Part shown: positions 1-7,553 of the stretch, one piece after another
How positions within the stretch are numbered: position 1 is the first letter of the stretch
Layout: every line of letters starts with the position of its first letter
Source: Vicinamibacteria bacterium
GTDB taxonomy: Bacteria; Acidobacteriota; Vicinamibacteria; Fen-336
DNA length: 64,000 nt
Assembly: GCA_023701125.1 (NCBI GenBank)
Contig: JAMPXO010000001.1
Coordinates: 58,637-122,636, forward strand
Direction: 5' to 3'
Notes under the pieces: generated by a model
The model's database searches: none
What the model saw: the letters and a program-made list of their open reading frames with translations, nothing else
What the model was told of the DNA's origin: nothing
Translations under genes and position numbers: made by a program

Positions 1-270
1 GTTGCGCTGCTCCTCGGGGATCTCGTTGGGGCCGCCGAAGCGCGGCTCCCACTTCTGGAACTGCACGAGGTGGGTGCCGAACGAGGTGAAGGCCTGGGTG
101 ATGCGGTTGTTGAAGCCGACCACGAAGCTCACCATCATGATCACGGTCGCGACGCCCGCCATCACCCCGAGCAGGGTCAGGAACGTGCGCAGCTTCTGGG
201 TCCGCATCGCGTCGAGCGCGAAGCCGACGTTCTCGCCGAGGTTGAGGTGGACCCGGCGCTTCGTCTTCAC
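1..270 (-). CDS. MacB/FtsX-type ABC transporter permease, partial (N-terminus only)
   Basis: The first 90 codons of a permease that runs off the left edge. It begins at a GTG whose bases overlap the TGA of the upstream permease (GTGA), so the two are translationally coupled. The visible protein has the N-terminal signature of MacB/FtsX permeases: a short cytoplasmic amphipathic stretch (GENVGFALDAMRTQKLRTF) followed by one hydrophobic segment starting LTLLGVMAGVATVIMM, then the start of the large periplasmic domain. It is a paralogue of the gene that follows at 267-1490 and should pair with it and the adaptor at 1516-2745. No ATPase is visible; it would be expected beyond the edge. Confidence 0.85.
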   Translation of the reverse strand, partial: MKTKRRVHLNLGENVGFALDAMRTQKLRTFLTLLGVMAGVATVIMMVSFVVGFNNRITQAFTSFGTHLVQFQKWEPRFGGPNEIPEEQRN

Positions 271-1490
271 GCCTCGCTCCGCAGCGCGTCGACGGGCGGC
301 AGGTTGCTGGCCTGGCGCGCGGGCCAGTAGCCGGCGACAAGGCCGACCACCAGCGAGAGGGCGAGGCCCAGCGCCGCGATCGGCGGCGTGAGCTGGGCGG
401 GGAACGACAGGCCGTTGCGCACGCCGAACGCGGCGACCGCGCCGAGGCCGACGCCGACCACCCCGCCGAGCAGCGACAGCAGCGAGGCCTCGAGCAGGAA
501 CTGGCGGCGGATGTCGCGCTTGCGCGCGCCCAGCGCCAGCCGCACGCCGATCTCGCGGGTGCGCTCGACGACCGCGACCAGCATGATGTTCATGATCACG
601 ATGCCGCCGACGCCGAGCGAGACGGACGCGATCAGCAGCGTCAGCAGGAACGTGGCCGCGGAGATCTGCCGCCACAACTGCTGCAGGTTTTCGGCGGTGA
701 CGACGCCGAACGGGTCGGGAGCCCGGAACGACGTGTGGCGCAGCGCCCGCAGCACCGAGCGCGCCTCGTCGACGGAGGCGTCGAGCCCGGGCACGCCGCC
801 GCGCGCCCGCAGCAGGATGCTGATCGAGTCGCGGCTCCCGAACTGACGGCGGTAGGCCTGGAACGGCACGTAGACCTGGGCGTCGCGGTTCTCGCCCAGC
901 GTGCGTCCCTGCTGGGCCAGCAACCCGATCACGCGGTACGGCCGGCCGCCGACCAGCACCTCGCGCCCGAGCGGATCGAGCTGCGGGAACAGCTCGTCCT
1001 TGATGTCCGAGCCGATCACGGCCACGGCCTGCGCGGTGTCGTCCTCGGCGTCGGTGAAGTAGCGGCCGGCGACGATGTCGAGCCGCACCAGCGGCCCGTA
1101 CACCGCGCTGGTGCCGTGAACCTGGATGCCGCCGAGGCGGCGGTCGCGGTGCTTGACCGCGGTCTGCCCGCTGGCCTGCGCCGCGAGCGACTCGGAGCGG
1201 ACGAGCAGCTCCTTCAGCTTCAGGTACTCGTCGTAGTCGAGGTCCTTGCGCTTGAGCGCGTCGAAGAACTCCTCGCGGCTCTGGATGATCCCGAACTTGG
1301 TCAGCACCCAGACGTCGGGGGCGAGCTGGATCACCCTGTCCTGCACGAAGGCGTTGAGGCCGGAGATCACGGCGATCACGCCGGTCAGCGTGCCGACGCC
1401 GATGATGATGCCGAGCAGGGTCAGGAAGCTGCGCAGGCGATGGGCCGAGATCGCCCGCAGCGACTCGCGCAGCAGCTCCTGGAAGTTCAC
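267..1490 (-). CDS. MacB/FtsX-type ABC transporter permease
   Basis: A 407-residue permease of the MacB/FtsX family. It has an N-terminal transmembrane segment (about residues 20-45, LRSFLTLLGIIIGVGTL), a periplasmic MacB_PCD domain (about 50-270), then three membrane segments in the FtsX domain, with the typical cytoplasmic motif RTREIGVRLALGARKRDI between the second and third. It starts at GTG and lies 25 bp downstream of the membrane-fusion adaptor. It lacks a fused ATPase, unlike E. coli MacB, so it belongs to the split type in which a separate LolD-like ATPase powers a permease pair. Probable role: export of a peptide, lipid or drug across the envelope; the substrate cannot be inferred. 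Confidence 0.92.
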   Translation of the reverse strand: MNFQELLRESLRAISAHRLRSFLTLLGIIIGVGTLTGVIAVISGLNAFVQDRVIQLAPDVWVLTKFGIIQSREEFFDALKRKDLDYDEYLKLKELLVRSESLAAQASGQTAVKHRDRRLGGIQVHGTSAVYGPLVRLDIVAGRYFTDAEDDTAQAVAVIGSDIKDELFPQLDPLGREVLVGGRPYRVIGLLAQQGRTLGENRDAQVYVPFQAYRRQFGSRDSISILLRARGGVPGLDASVDEARSVLRALRHTSFRAPDPFGVVTAENLQQLWRQISAATFLLTLLIASVSLGVGGIVIMNIMLVAVVERTREIGVRLALGARKRDIRRQFLLEASLLSLLGGVVGVGLGAVAAFGVRNGLSFPAQLTPPIAALGLALSLVVGLVAGYWPARQASNLPPVDALRSEA

Positions 1491-1515
1491 CGCTCGTCTC
1501 GCCTCGCTCGCGGCC

Positions 1516-2745
1516 CTAGCCCTGGGGCGGCGCGTCGGGCCCCTTGGCTTTTTCTTCGACGACGGCGTCGCCGGGCTTGAGAGTGCGCAGCGACCGGAAC
1601 GGCCCGGTCACGATCTGCTCGCCTTCCTTCAGCCCGTCGGTGACCTCGAGCGCCAGCTCGCCGAGCAGGCCGGTCTTGATCTCGCGGAAGGCGACCTTGC
1701 CCGCCTCCACCACGTAGACGCCCTCGACCTCGCGGCGCGGCCCGGACTGCTTGTCGCCCGGCTTCTTCTCCTCGTCGCGCAGCACCAGCGCCTGGATCGG
1801 CACGGTCAGCGCCCCGTCGCGGAAACCGGTCAGGATGTCCGACTGCACCGAGAGGCCCGGCTTGATGCCCTCGGGCGGGTTCTGGATCTGGACCTTGACC
1901 AGGAACTTGATCGCCTCGTTCTGGCCGTTGCCGCCGGTCGTGCGCTGGATCGGGCTGCTGCCGACCTCGGTCACGACCCCGTCGAACGTGCGGTTCGGGT
2001 AGGCGTCGATCCGCACCCGCGCCTCCTGGCCGAGCTTGACGCCGGGGATCGAGGTCTCGTCGACCTCCAGCTCCGTCTCGACCACCGACATGTCGGAGAT
2101 CTGCAGCAGCACCGTGCCCGGGCTGTTCTGGATGCCGATCACGGCGACCTCGCCCTCCTCCACCCGGCGGGCGGTGACGATGCCGTCCATCGGCGAGCGC
2201 ACGGTGGTCTTGGACAGCAGGTCCTGCGCGCTCTCCAGCGAGGCCCCGGCCTGCTCGACGCGGCGCTCGGACGACTGCACCGCGGCCGCGGCCGTGGCCG
2301 CGGCGGTCTTCGCGCGCTCGTGGTCGGCGGCGGGGATGATGCCGCTGTCGAAGTTGCCCTGGGCGCGGCGCAGGTCGGCTTCGGCCTGGGCGAGGGTCGC
2401 TCGCGCCGAGTCGAGGTCGCGCATCAGCGCCAGCCGCGAGAACTCGTTGCTGCGAGCGACGGCACGGGTGCTGACGGGGTCGATCTGGAGCAGGAACTGC
2501 CCCTTCTTGACCCGGTCGCCCTCCTCGACCGCGAGCGACACGACCTGGCCGGCGATCGTCGCCGAGATGTCGACCTTCTTCTGCGCCTGGACCTTGCCGT
2601 TCGCAGAAACCTTCGACTGCAGGTCCTCGCGGCCCACCTTGGCGAGCTGGACCTCCGTGGGCTTCGGCCCCCGGTTGCGGGCCATCAGCCCGCCCGCCCC
2701 GGCCAGCACGACGACGGCGATCACGGCGATGCGGCGGCGCTTCAT
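1516..2745 (-). CDS. HlyD/MacA-type periplasmic adaptor (membrane fusion protein)
   Basis: A 409-residue adaptor with an N-terminal signal anchor (residues 4-22). A biotinyl-lipoyl-like half motif follows (GKVQAQKKVDISATIAGQVVSLAVEEGDRVKKGQ), then an alpha-helical hairpin (about 90-190, Ala/Glu/Arg rich), the second lipoyl half (TTVRSPMDGIVTARRVEEGE) and beta-barrel/membrane-proximal domains. It is the first gene of the MacAB-like operon that continues leftwards into two permeases. It links inner-membrane permeases to an outer-membrane TolC-type channel, which is not in the window. Family assignment is firm; the substrate is unknown. Confidence 0.93.
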   Translation of the reverse strand: MKRRRIAVIAVVVLAGAGGLMARNRGPKPTEVQLAKVGREDLQSKVSANGKVQAQKKVDISATIAGQVVSLAVEEGDRVKKGQFLLQIDPVSTRAVARSNEFSRLALMRDLDSARATLAQAEADLRRAQGNFDSGIIPAADHERAKTAAATAAAAVQSSERRVEQAGASLESAQDLLSKTTVRSPMDGIVTARRVEEGEVAVIGIQNSPGTVLLQISDMSVVETELEVDETSIPGVKLGQEARVRIDAYPNRTFDGVVTEVGSSPIQRTTGGNGQNEAIKFLVKVQIQNPPEGIKPGLSVQSDILTGFRDGALTVPIQALVLRDEEKKPGDKQSGPRREVEGVYVVEAGKVAFREIKTGLLGELALEVTDGLKEGEQIVTGPFRSLRTLKPGDAVVEEKAKGPDAPPQG

Positions 2746-2869
2746 GATGGAGCCTCAGACCTCGCAGGCGCGCCCCGGCCTTCCAGGGGGTTGAACCGAC
2801 CGGGCACTCAATTCCGTGTACGACCCCACGTCTCCCATTGTTCCGCTAACGTGCAGCCGCGCCAACGCT

Positions 2870-4102
2870 TCAGCCGGAGAGCGCCGCCGCGAAGGCCGCG
2901 ATGTGGGCGTCCGTGAGACCGTCCAGCTCGAACAGGCTGACACCCGCGGCGCCCGCACCCATCGCAAGGCGCACCGCCCGGCCGAGCGCGTCCGGCGGCA
3001 GGTCGGGCAGGTACAGCCCCGCGTGGAGCGGGAAGCGGTCGCCGACCTTCGCGAGGCCTTCGCGGGTCGCGGTCGCGATCCACTCGACCGGCTCCCGGTA
3101 GAAGCCGTGGTACGCCATCGGGAACACCGCGTCGAGCGGCCACTCGTCCCAGGCCTGGCGCACCAGCCGGCGCGCGATCGACGGCGTCGGGAACACCGCG
3201 GCCGTGACCGGCTTGCCCGCGGCCCGCACCGCGGCCGCGACTTCGCGCACGAGATCCGTCACCGCCTCCTCGCGGAAGCGGCGCCACTCCGCGTCGGCGG
3301 ACGGGTCGCCGAGCTTCGCGGGATCGCGCCCGGTGCGGCCGCGGAACCCGTCGCGGCAGGCGTCGCAGTAGCAGAAGTCGAACGGCGCCAGTTCGTGGTC
3401 CTGGACCAGGCCGTACTTCGGCCACAGCGCGACCGGCAGGATCACGTCGCAGTGGCGGATGTAGTCGAGGTGGACGCCGTCGACGGCCGGGTCGCGGGCG
3501 ATCTCGGCCATCTTGCCCGCGACGTAGGCCCGCACCTCGGGGCGGGTGGGACACAGCCACTGGTAGTAGCCGACGTACGGCGGGTGCTCCAGGCTGCTGC
3601 GGCCCTCGCGGCTGACGGTAAACCACTGCGGCCGGTTCTGCTTCACCCACGCGTCGCCGCTGCGGTTGAGCGCCCACGTCCAGCGCTGGAACGCGAGTCC
3701 CTCGCCACGGGCCGCGGCCGAGAGCGCGGCCGTGTCGCCGCCGCTCGCGAGCACGCCTTGCAGGCCGGCCGCGCGCAGCCGCGCGAACTGCCGACGCCAC
3801 TCGTCGGGACTCCGCGCGGCGTCGCCGTGGACCCAGGCCCAGTGCCGGGGTGCGGGGGCGGAGCCGCCTCCGTTCGCGGCGCGAGCCCCCGCGGGACCGG
3901 CGATCCGGCTCGGCCGGTCGTCCGAACCCAATGGGGGTGCGGGGGCGGAGCCGCCTCCGTTCGCGGCGTGAGCCCCCGCGGGACCGGCGATCCGGCTCGG
4001 CCGGTCGTCGGAACCCAATGGGGCTGCGGGCAGGGCGGCAGCCCGCGCGCGCGCGGCCAGCGCCATTGCGCCCACGCCCGCGACGAACTCGCGTCGCCTC
4101 AT
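2870..4102 (-). CDS. Tat-exported glycoside-hydrolase-like protein (GHL10/DUF187-like) with tandem in-frame repeat
   Basis: A 410-residue protein. Its N-terminus MRRREFVAGVGAMALAARARA is a probable twin-arginine signal. Residues 85-410 look like the TIM-barrel glycosidase-like family GHL10/DUF187: HWAWVHGD at the start of the barrel, then VDGVHLDYIRH and DAVFPMAYHGF, strand ends where such proteins keep acidic residues. A CYCDAC motif sits in the middle. The ATG overlaps the TGA of the upstream CBM9-like gene (ATGA), so the two form an operon. Between signal and barrel, residues 27-84 are two near-identical 29-residue copies of a Gly/Ala/Pro-rich repeat (see repeat features) with no counterpart expected in the family. 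The substrate is presumably a polysaccharide but is not shown. Confidence 0.8.
   Translation of the reverse strand: MRRREFVAGVGAMALAARARAAALPAAPLGSDDRPSRIAGPAGAHAANGGGSAPAPPLGSDDRPSRIAGPAGARAANGGGSAPAPRHWAWVHGDAARSPDEWRRQFARLRAAGLQGVLASGGDTAALSAAARGEGLAFQRWTWALNRSGDAWVKQNRPQWFTVSREGRSSLEHPPYVGYYQWLCPTRPEVRAYVAGKMAEIARDPAVDGVHLDYIRHCDVILPVALWPKYGLVQDHELAPFDFCYCDACRDGFRGRTGRDPAKLGDPSADAEWRRFREEAVTDLVREVAAAVRAAGKPVTAAVFPTPSIARRLVRQAWDEWPLDAVFPMAYHGFYREPVEWIATATREGLAKVGDRFPLHAGLYLPDLPPDALGRAVRLAMGAGAAGVSLFELDGLTDAHIAAFAAALSG
3851..3937 (-). repeat. In-frame repeat element, copy 1 (87 bp)
   Basis: The downstream of two tandem 87-bp units inside the glycosidase-like gene (residues 56-84). It differs from the neighbouring unit at only three or four bases. 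Each unit is exactly 29 codons, so the frame is kept. It contains a 7-bp perfect stem, gaccggc at 3895-3901 pairing with gccggtc at 3913-3919. It encodes a stretch ending in GGGSAPAP. Confidence 0.85.
3938..4024 (-). repeat. In-frame repeat element, copy 2 (87 bp)
   Basis: Upstream unit of the tandem pair (residues 27-55). Its stem arms are at 3982-3988 and 4000-4006. The first half (about 3938-3988) also matches a sequence at about 54648-54700 within an unrelated VOC gene, while the hairpin between the conserved flanks differs there. Confidence 0.85.
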
Positions 4103-4911
4103 TCGCGCCTGCCTGCGGCGCTCCGGAACACGACGACGCCCCACCGCTCGGGCAGGTGCATGTCGATCACGCCCTGCGCCGACCACACCCAGTTGGCCTC
4201 GGGCCCTGGCTTGCCGGTCGCCGGGTCGAGCACCTTGGCGTAGCCGCCGGCGCGGGGCTCGACGTGCCAGTCGACGCGCGAGAAGTTCACCTTCCAGCTC
4301 TCGCCGTCGCGTGGCACGCGGGTGGTCACCTCGGGCGTCGCCAGGTCGCGAAACGGGATCGCCAGCTCGACGCACCAGCCGCGGTCCCGGTCGCGCGGGT
4401 CGTTCGGCGTGCCGTCGAGCCACACGGCCGCGCGCAGCCCTGCCATGTCGAAGCCGTCGCGCGCCTTCCCGCCGTCGCGGTAGCGCACGGGCAGGAACAG
4501 GTCCCAGACCGTGCCGAGGGCGTTGATCTCCAGCTCGAAGTAGGTGCGGCCGTCGCCATCGGGGTCGAGGAACACCTCGAAGTCGTCGTCGTGGAAGATC
4601 ACCGCGTCACGGCGCGTGATCGTCGCCCACAGGTCCGGCTCCGCGAGCTGCGCCGCGACGTACAGGGCGCTCTCGTCCCACGCCATCTTCACGCGCGTGC
4701 GAAGGCGCGGCGCGGGCCGCGACGGGCCCTCGATGTCGACGAAGTCCTCGCTCCACGCGGCGTCGGCCCAGGCCCCGTCGTCGAGGCGGCCGTCGATCAC
4801 GGGCGGCTGGGCGGTCGCGTGGGCGACGTAACGCCGCGGCGCGGGCGCGTCGCCGGCAGCGACCAGCAGCGGCACCAGAGCGACGGCCACGGCGCGGGCC
4901 CAGGACCCCAT
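4099..4911 (-). CDS. Secreted CBM9-like (carbohydrate-binding/sugar-active) domain protein
   Basis: A 270-residue protein with an N-terminal signal sequence (about 1-20). The rest matches the CBM9-like fold found in secreted sugar-active proteins: PPVIDGRLDDGAWADAAW at the domain start, then RTRVKMAWDESALYVAAQL, FEVFLDPDGDGRTYFELEINALGTVWDL, and an aromatic C-terminal part with VNFSRVDWHVE. It is the first gene of a two-gene unit with the glycosidase-like protein, with which it shares an ATGA overlap, so a joint role in carbohydrate recognition or breakdown is likely. The ligand is unknown. Confidence 0.82.
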   Translation of the reverse strand: MGSWARAVAVALVPLLVAAGDAPAPRRYVAHATAQPPVIDGRLDDGAWADAAWSEDFVDIEGPSRPAPRLRTRVKMAWDESALYVAAQLAEPDLWATITRRDAVIFHDDDFEVFLDPDGDGRTYFELEINALGTVWDLFLPVRYRDGGKARDGFDMAGLRAAVWLDGTPNDPRDRDRGWCVELAIPFRDLATPEVTTRVPRDGESWKVNFSRVDWHVEPRAGGYAKVLDPATGKPGPEANWVWSAQGVIDMHLPERWGVVVFRSAAGRRE

Positions 4912-4943
4912 CGGCGCGAAGCCTACTCCACGCCCCGCAGGAC

Positions 4944-4949
4944 TAGAAT
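4944..4949 (+). promoter_or_regulatory. Candidate -10 element (TAGAAT)
   Basis: TAGAAT lies 37 bp before the start codon at 4986, in the 74-bp gap between two divergent genes. No clear -35 is visible. The same hexamer occurs before the TonB receptor at 9561-9566. Confidence 0.35.
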
Positions 4950-4985
4950 CGCCAAAGACGGCAACTCGCCGCCGGGAGCATTCCG

Positions 4986-5612
4986 ATGAACATGCTGCTG
5001 GCCGGCCTCGCGGCCCTCGTCGCGTTCGTCCTGTTCCTGCTGGGCGCTCTGTTCACGCTCGTGAGCAGTTCGAACGTCGTGATCGGGGCCTACCTCGCCG
5101 CGCTCGTGGCCGGCTGGCAGGGCGCCCGCTGGTGGCGCACGCGGCGCTGGGCGGGCTCCACGGAGGGTCCCGCGCTGCGTGCGCGGCGCTCCATGGTCTC
5201 GTTGTGTCTCGTCATGGCGGCGGCCCTGGGCGTCACGCTGGCCACGAACATGGTCATGATCCGCCCGCCGTCGCAGGCCGCGCTCGCCGGCTGGTTCCAG
5301 GGGCATCGCGCCGAGCTCGAGCGCATGCGCGAGCTGATCGAGAAGCGCCAGTCCGCGGGCCTCGAGTTCCAGCGCCTGCTGCACGACACGGGCTGCCAGG
5401 GCGCGCACGAGTGGTCCGACGGCGCCATCAGCTTCGGCTACCGCTCGTGGGGCATGGCCAATCAGGGCTGGCGGGCGACGCTGGTGTGGTCGCCGACCGA
5501 ACCGAAGCCGCTGCTGGCGACGGTCGACGGCTTCCCGGCAACGCGGGTGCCGGGCTCGGATCGTGTCTTCGCCCGCATCGACGGTTCCTGGTACGCGCAC
5601 ATCGTCTGGTAG
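4986..5612 (+). CDS. Unknown membrane-anchored protein
   Basis: A 208-residue protein I do not recognise. Residues 1-22 and about 28-45 form two hydrophobic helices (LLAGLAALVAFVLFLLGALF and VVIGAYLAALVAGW). A third is at about 70-90 (MVSLCLVMAAALGVTLATNMVM). The remaining C-terminal 110 residues are soluble and contain a charged helix (FQGHRAELERMRELIEKRQ) and a beta-rich end (YRSWGMANQGWRATLVWSP). The start is supported by GGGAG seven bases upstream. It is monocistronic, between a divergent gene and a convergent regulator that ends 3 bp away. Confidence 0.75.
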   Translation: MNMLLAGLAALVAFVLFLLGALFTLVSSSNVVIGAYLAALVAGWQGARWWRTRRWAGSTEGPALRARRSMVSLCLVMAAALGVTLATNMVMIRPPSQAALAGWFQGHRAELERMRELIEKRQSAGLEFQRLLHDTGCQGAHEWSDGAISFGYRSWGMANQGWRATLVWSPTEPKPLLATVDGFPATRVPGSDRVFARIDGSWYAHIVW

Positions 5613-5615
5613 GGC

Positions 5616-6605
5616 TCAGCCCGCCAGCCGCTTGCGCTGCCGCCAGGCGCCGGGGGCGACGCCGACCTCGCGCTTGAACGCGCGAGAGAACGCCGCCTCG
5701 CTCTCGTAGCCGACCTGGAGCGCGATCTCGACCAGCTTCGCGCCCGTGTCGCGCAGCAGGCCGGCGGCGACCTGCATCCGCCAGCGGGTCAGGTACTGCA
5801 TCGGCGGCTGGCCGATGAAGTGGACGAAGCGCTCGTGGAGGGAGGACCGCGACAGGCCCGCCTCCTCGCCGAGCTTCTCCAGCGTCCACGGCGCGCCGGG
5901 CCGCTCGTGGAGCAGCGCCAACGCGCGGCCGACGGCCGGGTCGCGCAGGCCGGCCAGCCAGCCGGTCTGCTCCGCGGGCAGCGCGTCGACGTGGCGGCGC
6001 AGCGCCTCGACGAACAACATCTCGCTCATCCGTTCGAGCACGGCCTCGCCGCCGGGACGGCGCTGGTTCGACTCGTCGACCACGGACCGCAGCAGCGTGG
6101 TCACCCAGGAGTCGGGCCCGAGCGTGCGGCCCGGCACCCGCAGCACTCGCGGCAGGGCGGCCAGCAGCGGGTTGAAGGGCCGGGCGTCGAGGCCCAGGAA
6201 GCCGCAGACGATCGTGGCCGACTCGCCCGCGCAGGCCCCCGGCCCGCCGCCCACGCTGAGCGCGTAGGGGAGCTGCGGCGGCCGCGCCGAGAGATACAGG
6301 TTGTCGTCGACCGGGGCCCGCATCCCCGGGGCGCTCGACAACACGTGCGGGTCGCCCTGCGGGAACAGGATCACGTCGCCGGCCTCGAGCCGGATCGGGG
6401 CGTCGCCCACGATGCCCGCCCAGCACGCGCCCTCGACGAGGCCGTGGAACTCGATCATGTGCTCCGCGCCGGGCAGGATCGCCGGCAGGATCTCGCAGGC
6501 CGCCGGGGCCTCGGCCACCCAGGGTGAGGCCCCCTCGACGTAATAGAAGAGCGCGCCGCGGAAGCGCACCGCGCGCAACAGGTCGGAAAGTGTGTCTCCG
6601 CTCAC
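5616..6605 (-). CDS. AraC-family transcriptional regulator with cupin sensor domain
   Basis: A 329-residue regulator. The N-terminal half is an AraC-type cupin of the class that begins LSDLLRAVRFRGALFYYVEG and includes RLEAGDVILFPQGDPHVLSS. The C-terminal 100 residues carry two helix-turn-helices (WTLEKLGEEAGLSRSSLHERFVHFIG and LVEIALQVGYESEAAFSRAFKRE), followed by the usual PGAWRQ ending. I chose the GTG at 6605 because relatives begin just before this SGDTLSDLL motif; an ATG at 6656 would add 17 residues. It diverges from the methyltransferase at 6713 and probably regulates it, itself, or both from the shared 107-bp region. Confidence 0.88.
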   Translation of the reverse strand: MSGDTLSDLLRAVRFRGALFYYVEGASPWVAEAPAACEILPAILPGAEHMIEFHGLVEGACWAGIVGDAPIRLEAGDVILFPQGDPHVLSSAPGMRAPVDDNLYLSARPPQLPYALSVGGGPGACAGESATIVCGFLGLDARPFNPLLAALPRVLRVPGRTLGPDSWVTTLLRSVVDESNQRRPGGEAVLERMSEMLFVEALRRHVDALPAEQTGWLAGLRDPAVGRALALLHERPGAPWTLEKLGEEAGLSRSSLHERFVHFIGQPPMQYLTRWRMQVAAGLLRDTGAKLVEIALQVGYESEAAFSRAFKREVGVAPGAWRQRKRLAG

Positions 6606-6695
6606 AACGGCCTCTTGAATTGGACGGTGGGGCAAGTGTTGGCGACGCTCGGCCATACGTCAACCCGCGCGGAGGCCGATCTTGCCGGGGAACTC

Positions 6696-6703
6696 AGGAG
6701 GAG
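6696..6703 (+). promoter_or_regulatory. Strong ribosome binding site that fixes the methyltransferase start
   Basis: AGGAGGAG sits 9 bases before the ATG at 6713. It rules out a much longer reading frame that is open upstream from 6524. Confidence 0.7.
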
Positions 6704-6712
6704 ATTCCGCCC

Positions 6713-7540
6713 ATGGCTTCGATCCAGTCCGTTCCTTCGACCCCCGACTTCGCCGCGATCAAGGGCCGCCAGCAGGCGACCTGGTCCGCCGGCGACTTCG
6801 GCCGCATCGGTGTCCGCCTGCAGAGCGTGGGCGAGTCGCTGTGCGAGGCGGTCGACCTGCGCGCCGGCGACCGGGTGCTCGACGTCGCCGCCGGCAACGG
6901 CAACGCGTCGCTGGCGGCCGCGCGTCACTTCGCCGCGGTGACCTCGACCGACTACGTGCACGCGCTGCTCGAGCAGGGCCGCACCCGGGCGGAGGCGGAC
7001 GGCCTCGACATCGCCTTCCAGGTGGCGGACGCCGAGGCCCTGCCTTTCGCGGACGGCGCGTTCGACGTGGCGCTGTCGACGTTCGGCGTGATGTTCGCGC
7101 CCGACCAGCAGCAGGCGGCCAGGGAGCTGCTGCGGGTCGTGCGGCCGGGCGGCAAGATCGGCCTCGCCAACTGGACGCCCGACGGCTTCGTGGGCCAGTT
7201 GTTCGAGGTGGTCAGCACGTTCGTGGCGCCGCCGCCCGGACTGCGCCCGCCGATGGAGTGGGGCACGGCGTCGCGGCTGCGCGAGCTGTTCGGCCGCGGC
7301 GTCGCGGCGCTGCGCACCGAGCGCCGCGTCTACACCTTCCGCTATCACTCGGCCGAGCACTGGATCGAGGTGTTCCGCACGTACTACGGGCCGACCCACA
7401 AGGCCTTCGCCGCCCTCGACGAGCAGGGCCAGCTCGCGCTCCACGCGGCGCTGCTCGCGTTCCTGGCGCGCTGGGACCGCGGCAACGGCCGCGCCCTCTG
7501 CATCCCCGGCGACTACCTCGAGGTGGTGGTCACGAAGTAG
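6713..7540 (+). CDS. Class I SAM-dependent methyltransferase (UbiE-like)
   Basis: A 275-residue methyltransferase. The SAM-binding motif I is VLDVAAGNGNASLAAA (about residues 60-75). It is followed by an acidic strand end (STDYVH), motif II-like AEALPFADGAFDVALSTFGVMFAPD, and RVVRPGGKIGLANWTP. The C-terminal part carries a small-molecule cap. The divergent AraC regulator suggests an inducible detoxification or modification role. The substrate is not inferable; UbiE/arsenite methyltransferase-like enzymes share this motif set, but no Cys cluster typical of ArsM is seen. Confidence 0.85.
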   Translation: MASIQSVPSTPDFAAIKGRQQATWSAGDFGRIGVRLQSVGESLCEAVDLRAGDRVLDVAAGNGNASLAAARHFAAVTSTDYVHALLEQGRTRAEADGLDIAFQVADAEALPFADGAFDVALSTFGVMFAPDQQQAARELLRVVRPGGKIGLANWTPDGFVGQLFEVVSTFVAPPPGLRPPMEWGTASRLRELFGRGVAALRTERRVYTFRYHSAEHWIEVFRTYYGPTHKAFAALDEQGQLALHAALLAFLARWDRGNGRALCIPGDYLEVVVTK

Positions 7541-7553
7541 GCCCGGCGCGTGG

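Noticed and set aside
3847..4030. The tandem repeat as a short CRISPR array
   Set aside because: There are only two directly abutting 87-bp units with no spacers, no cas genes, and the sequence is translated in frame within a gene.
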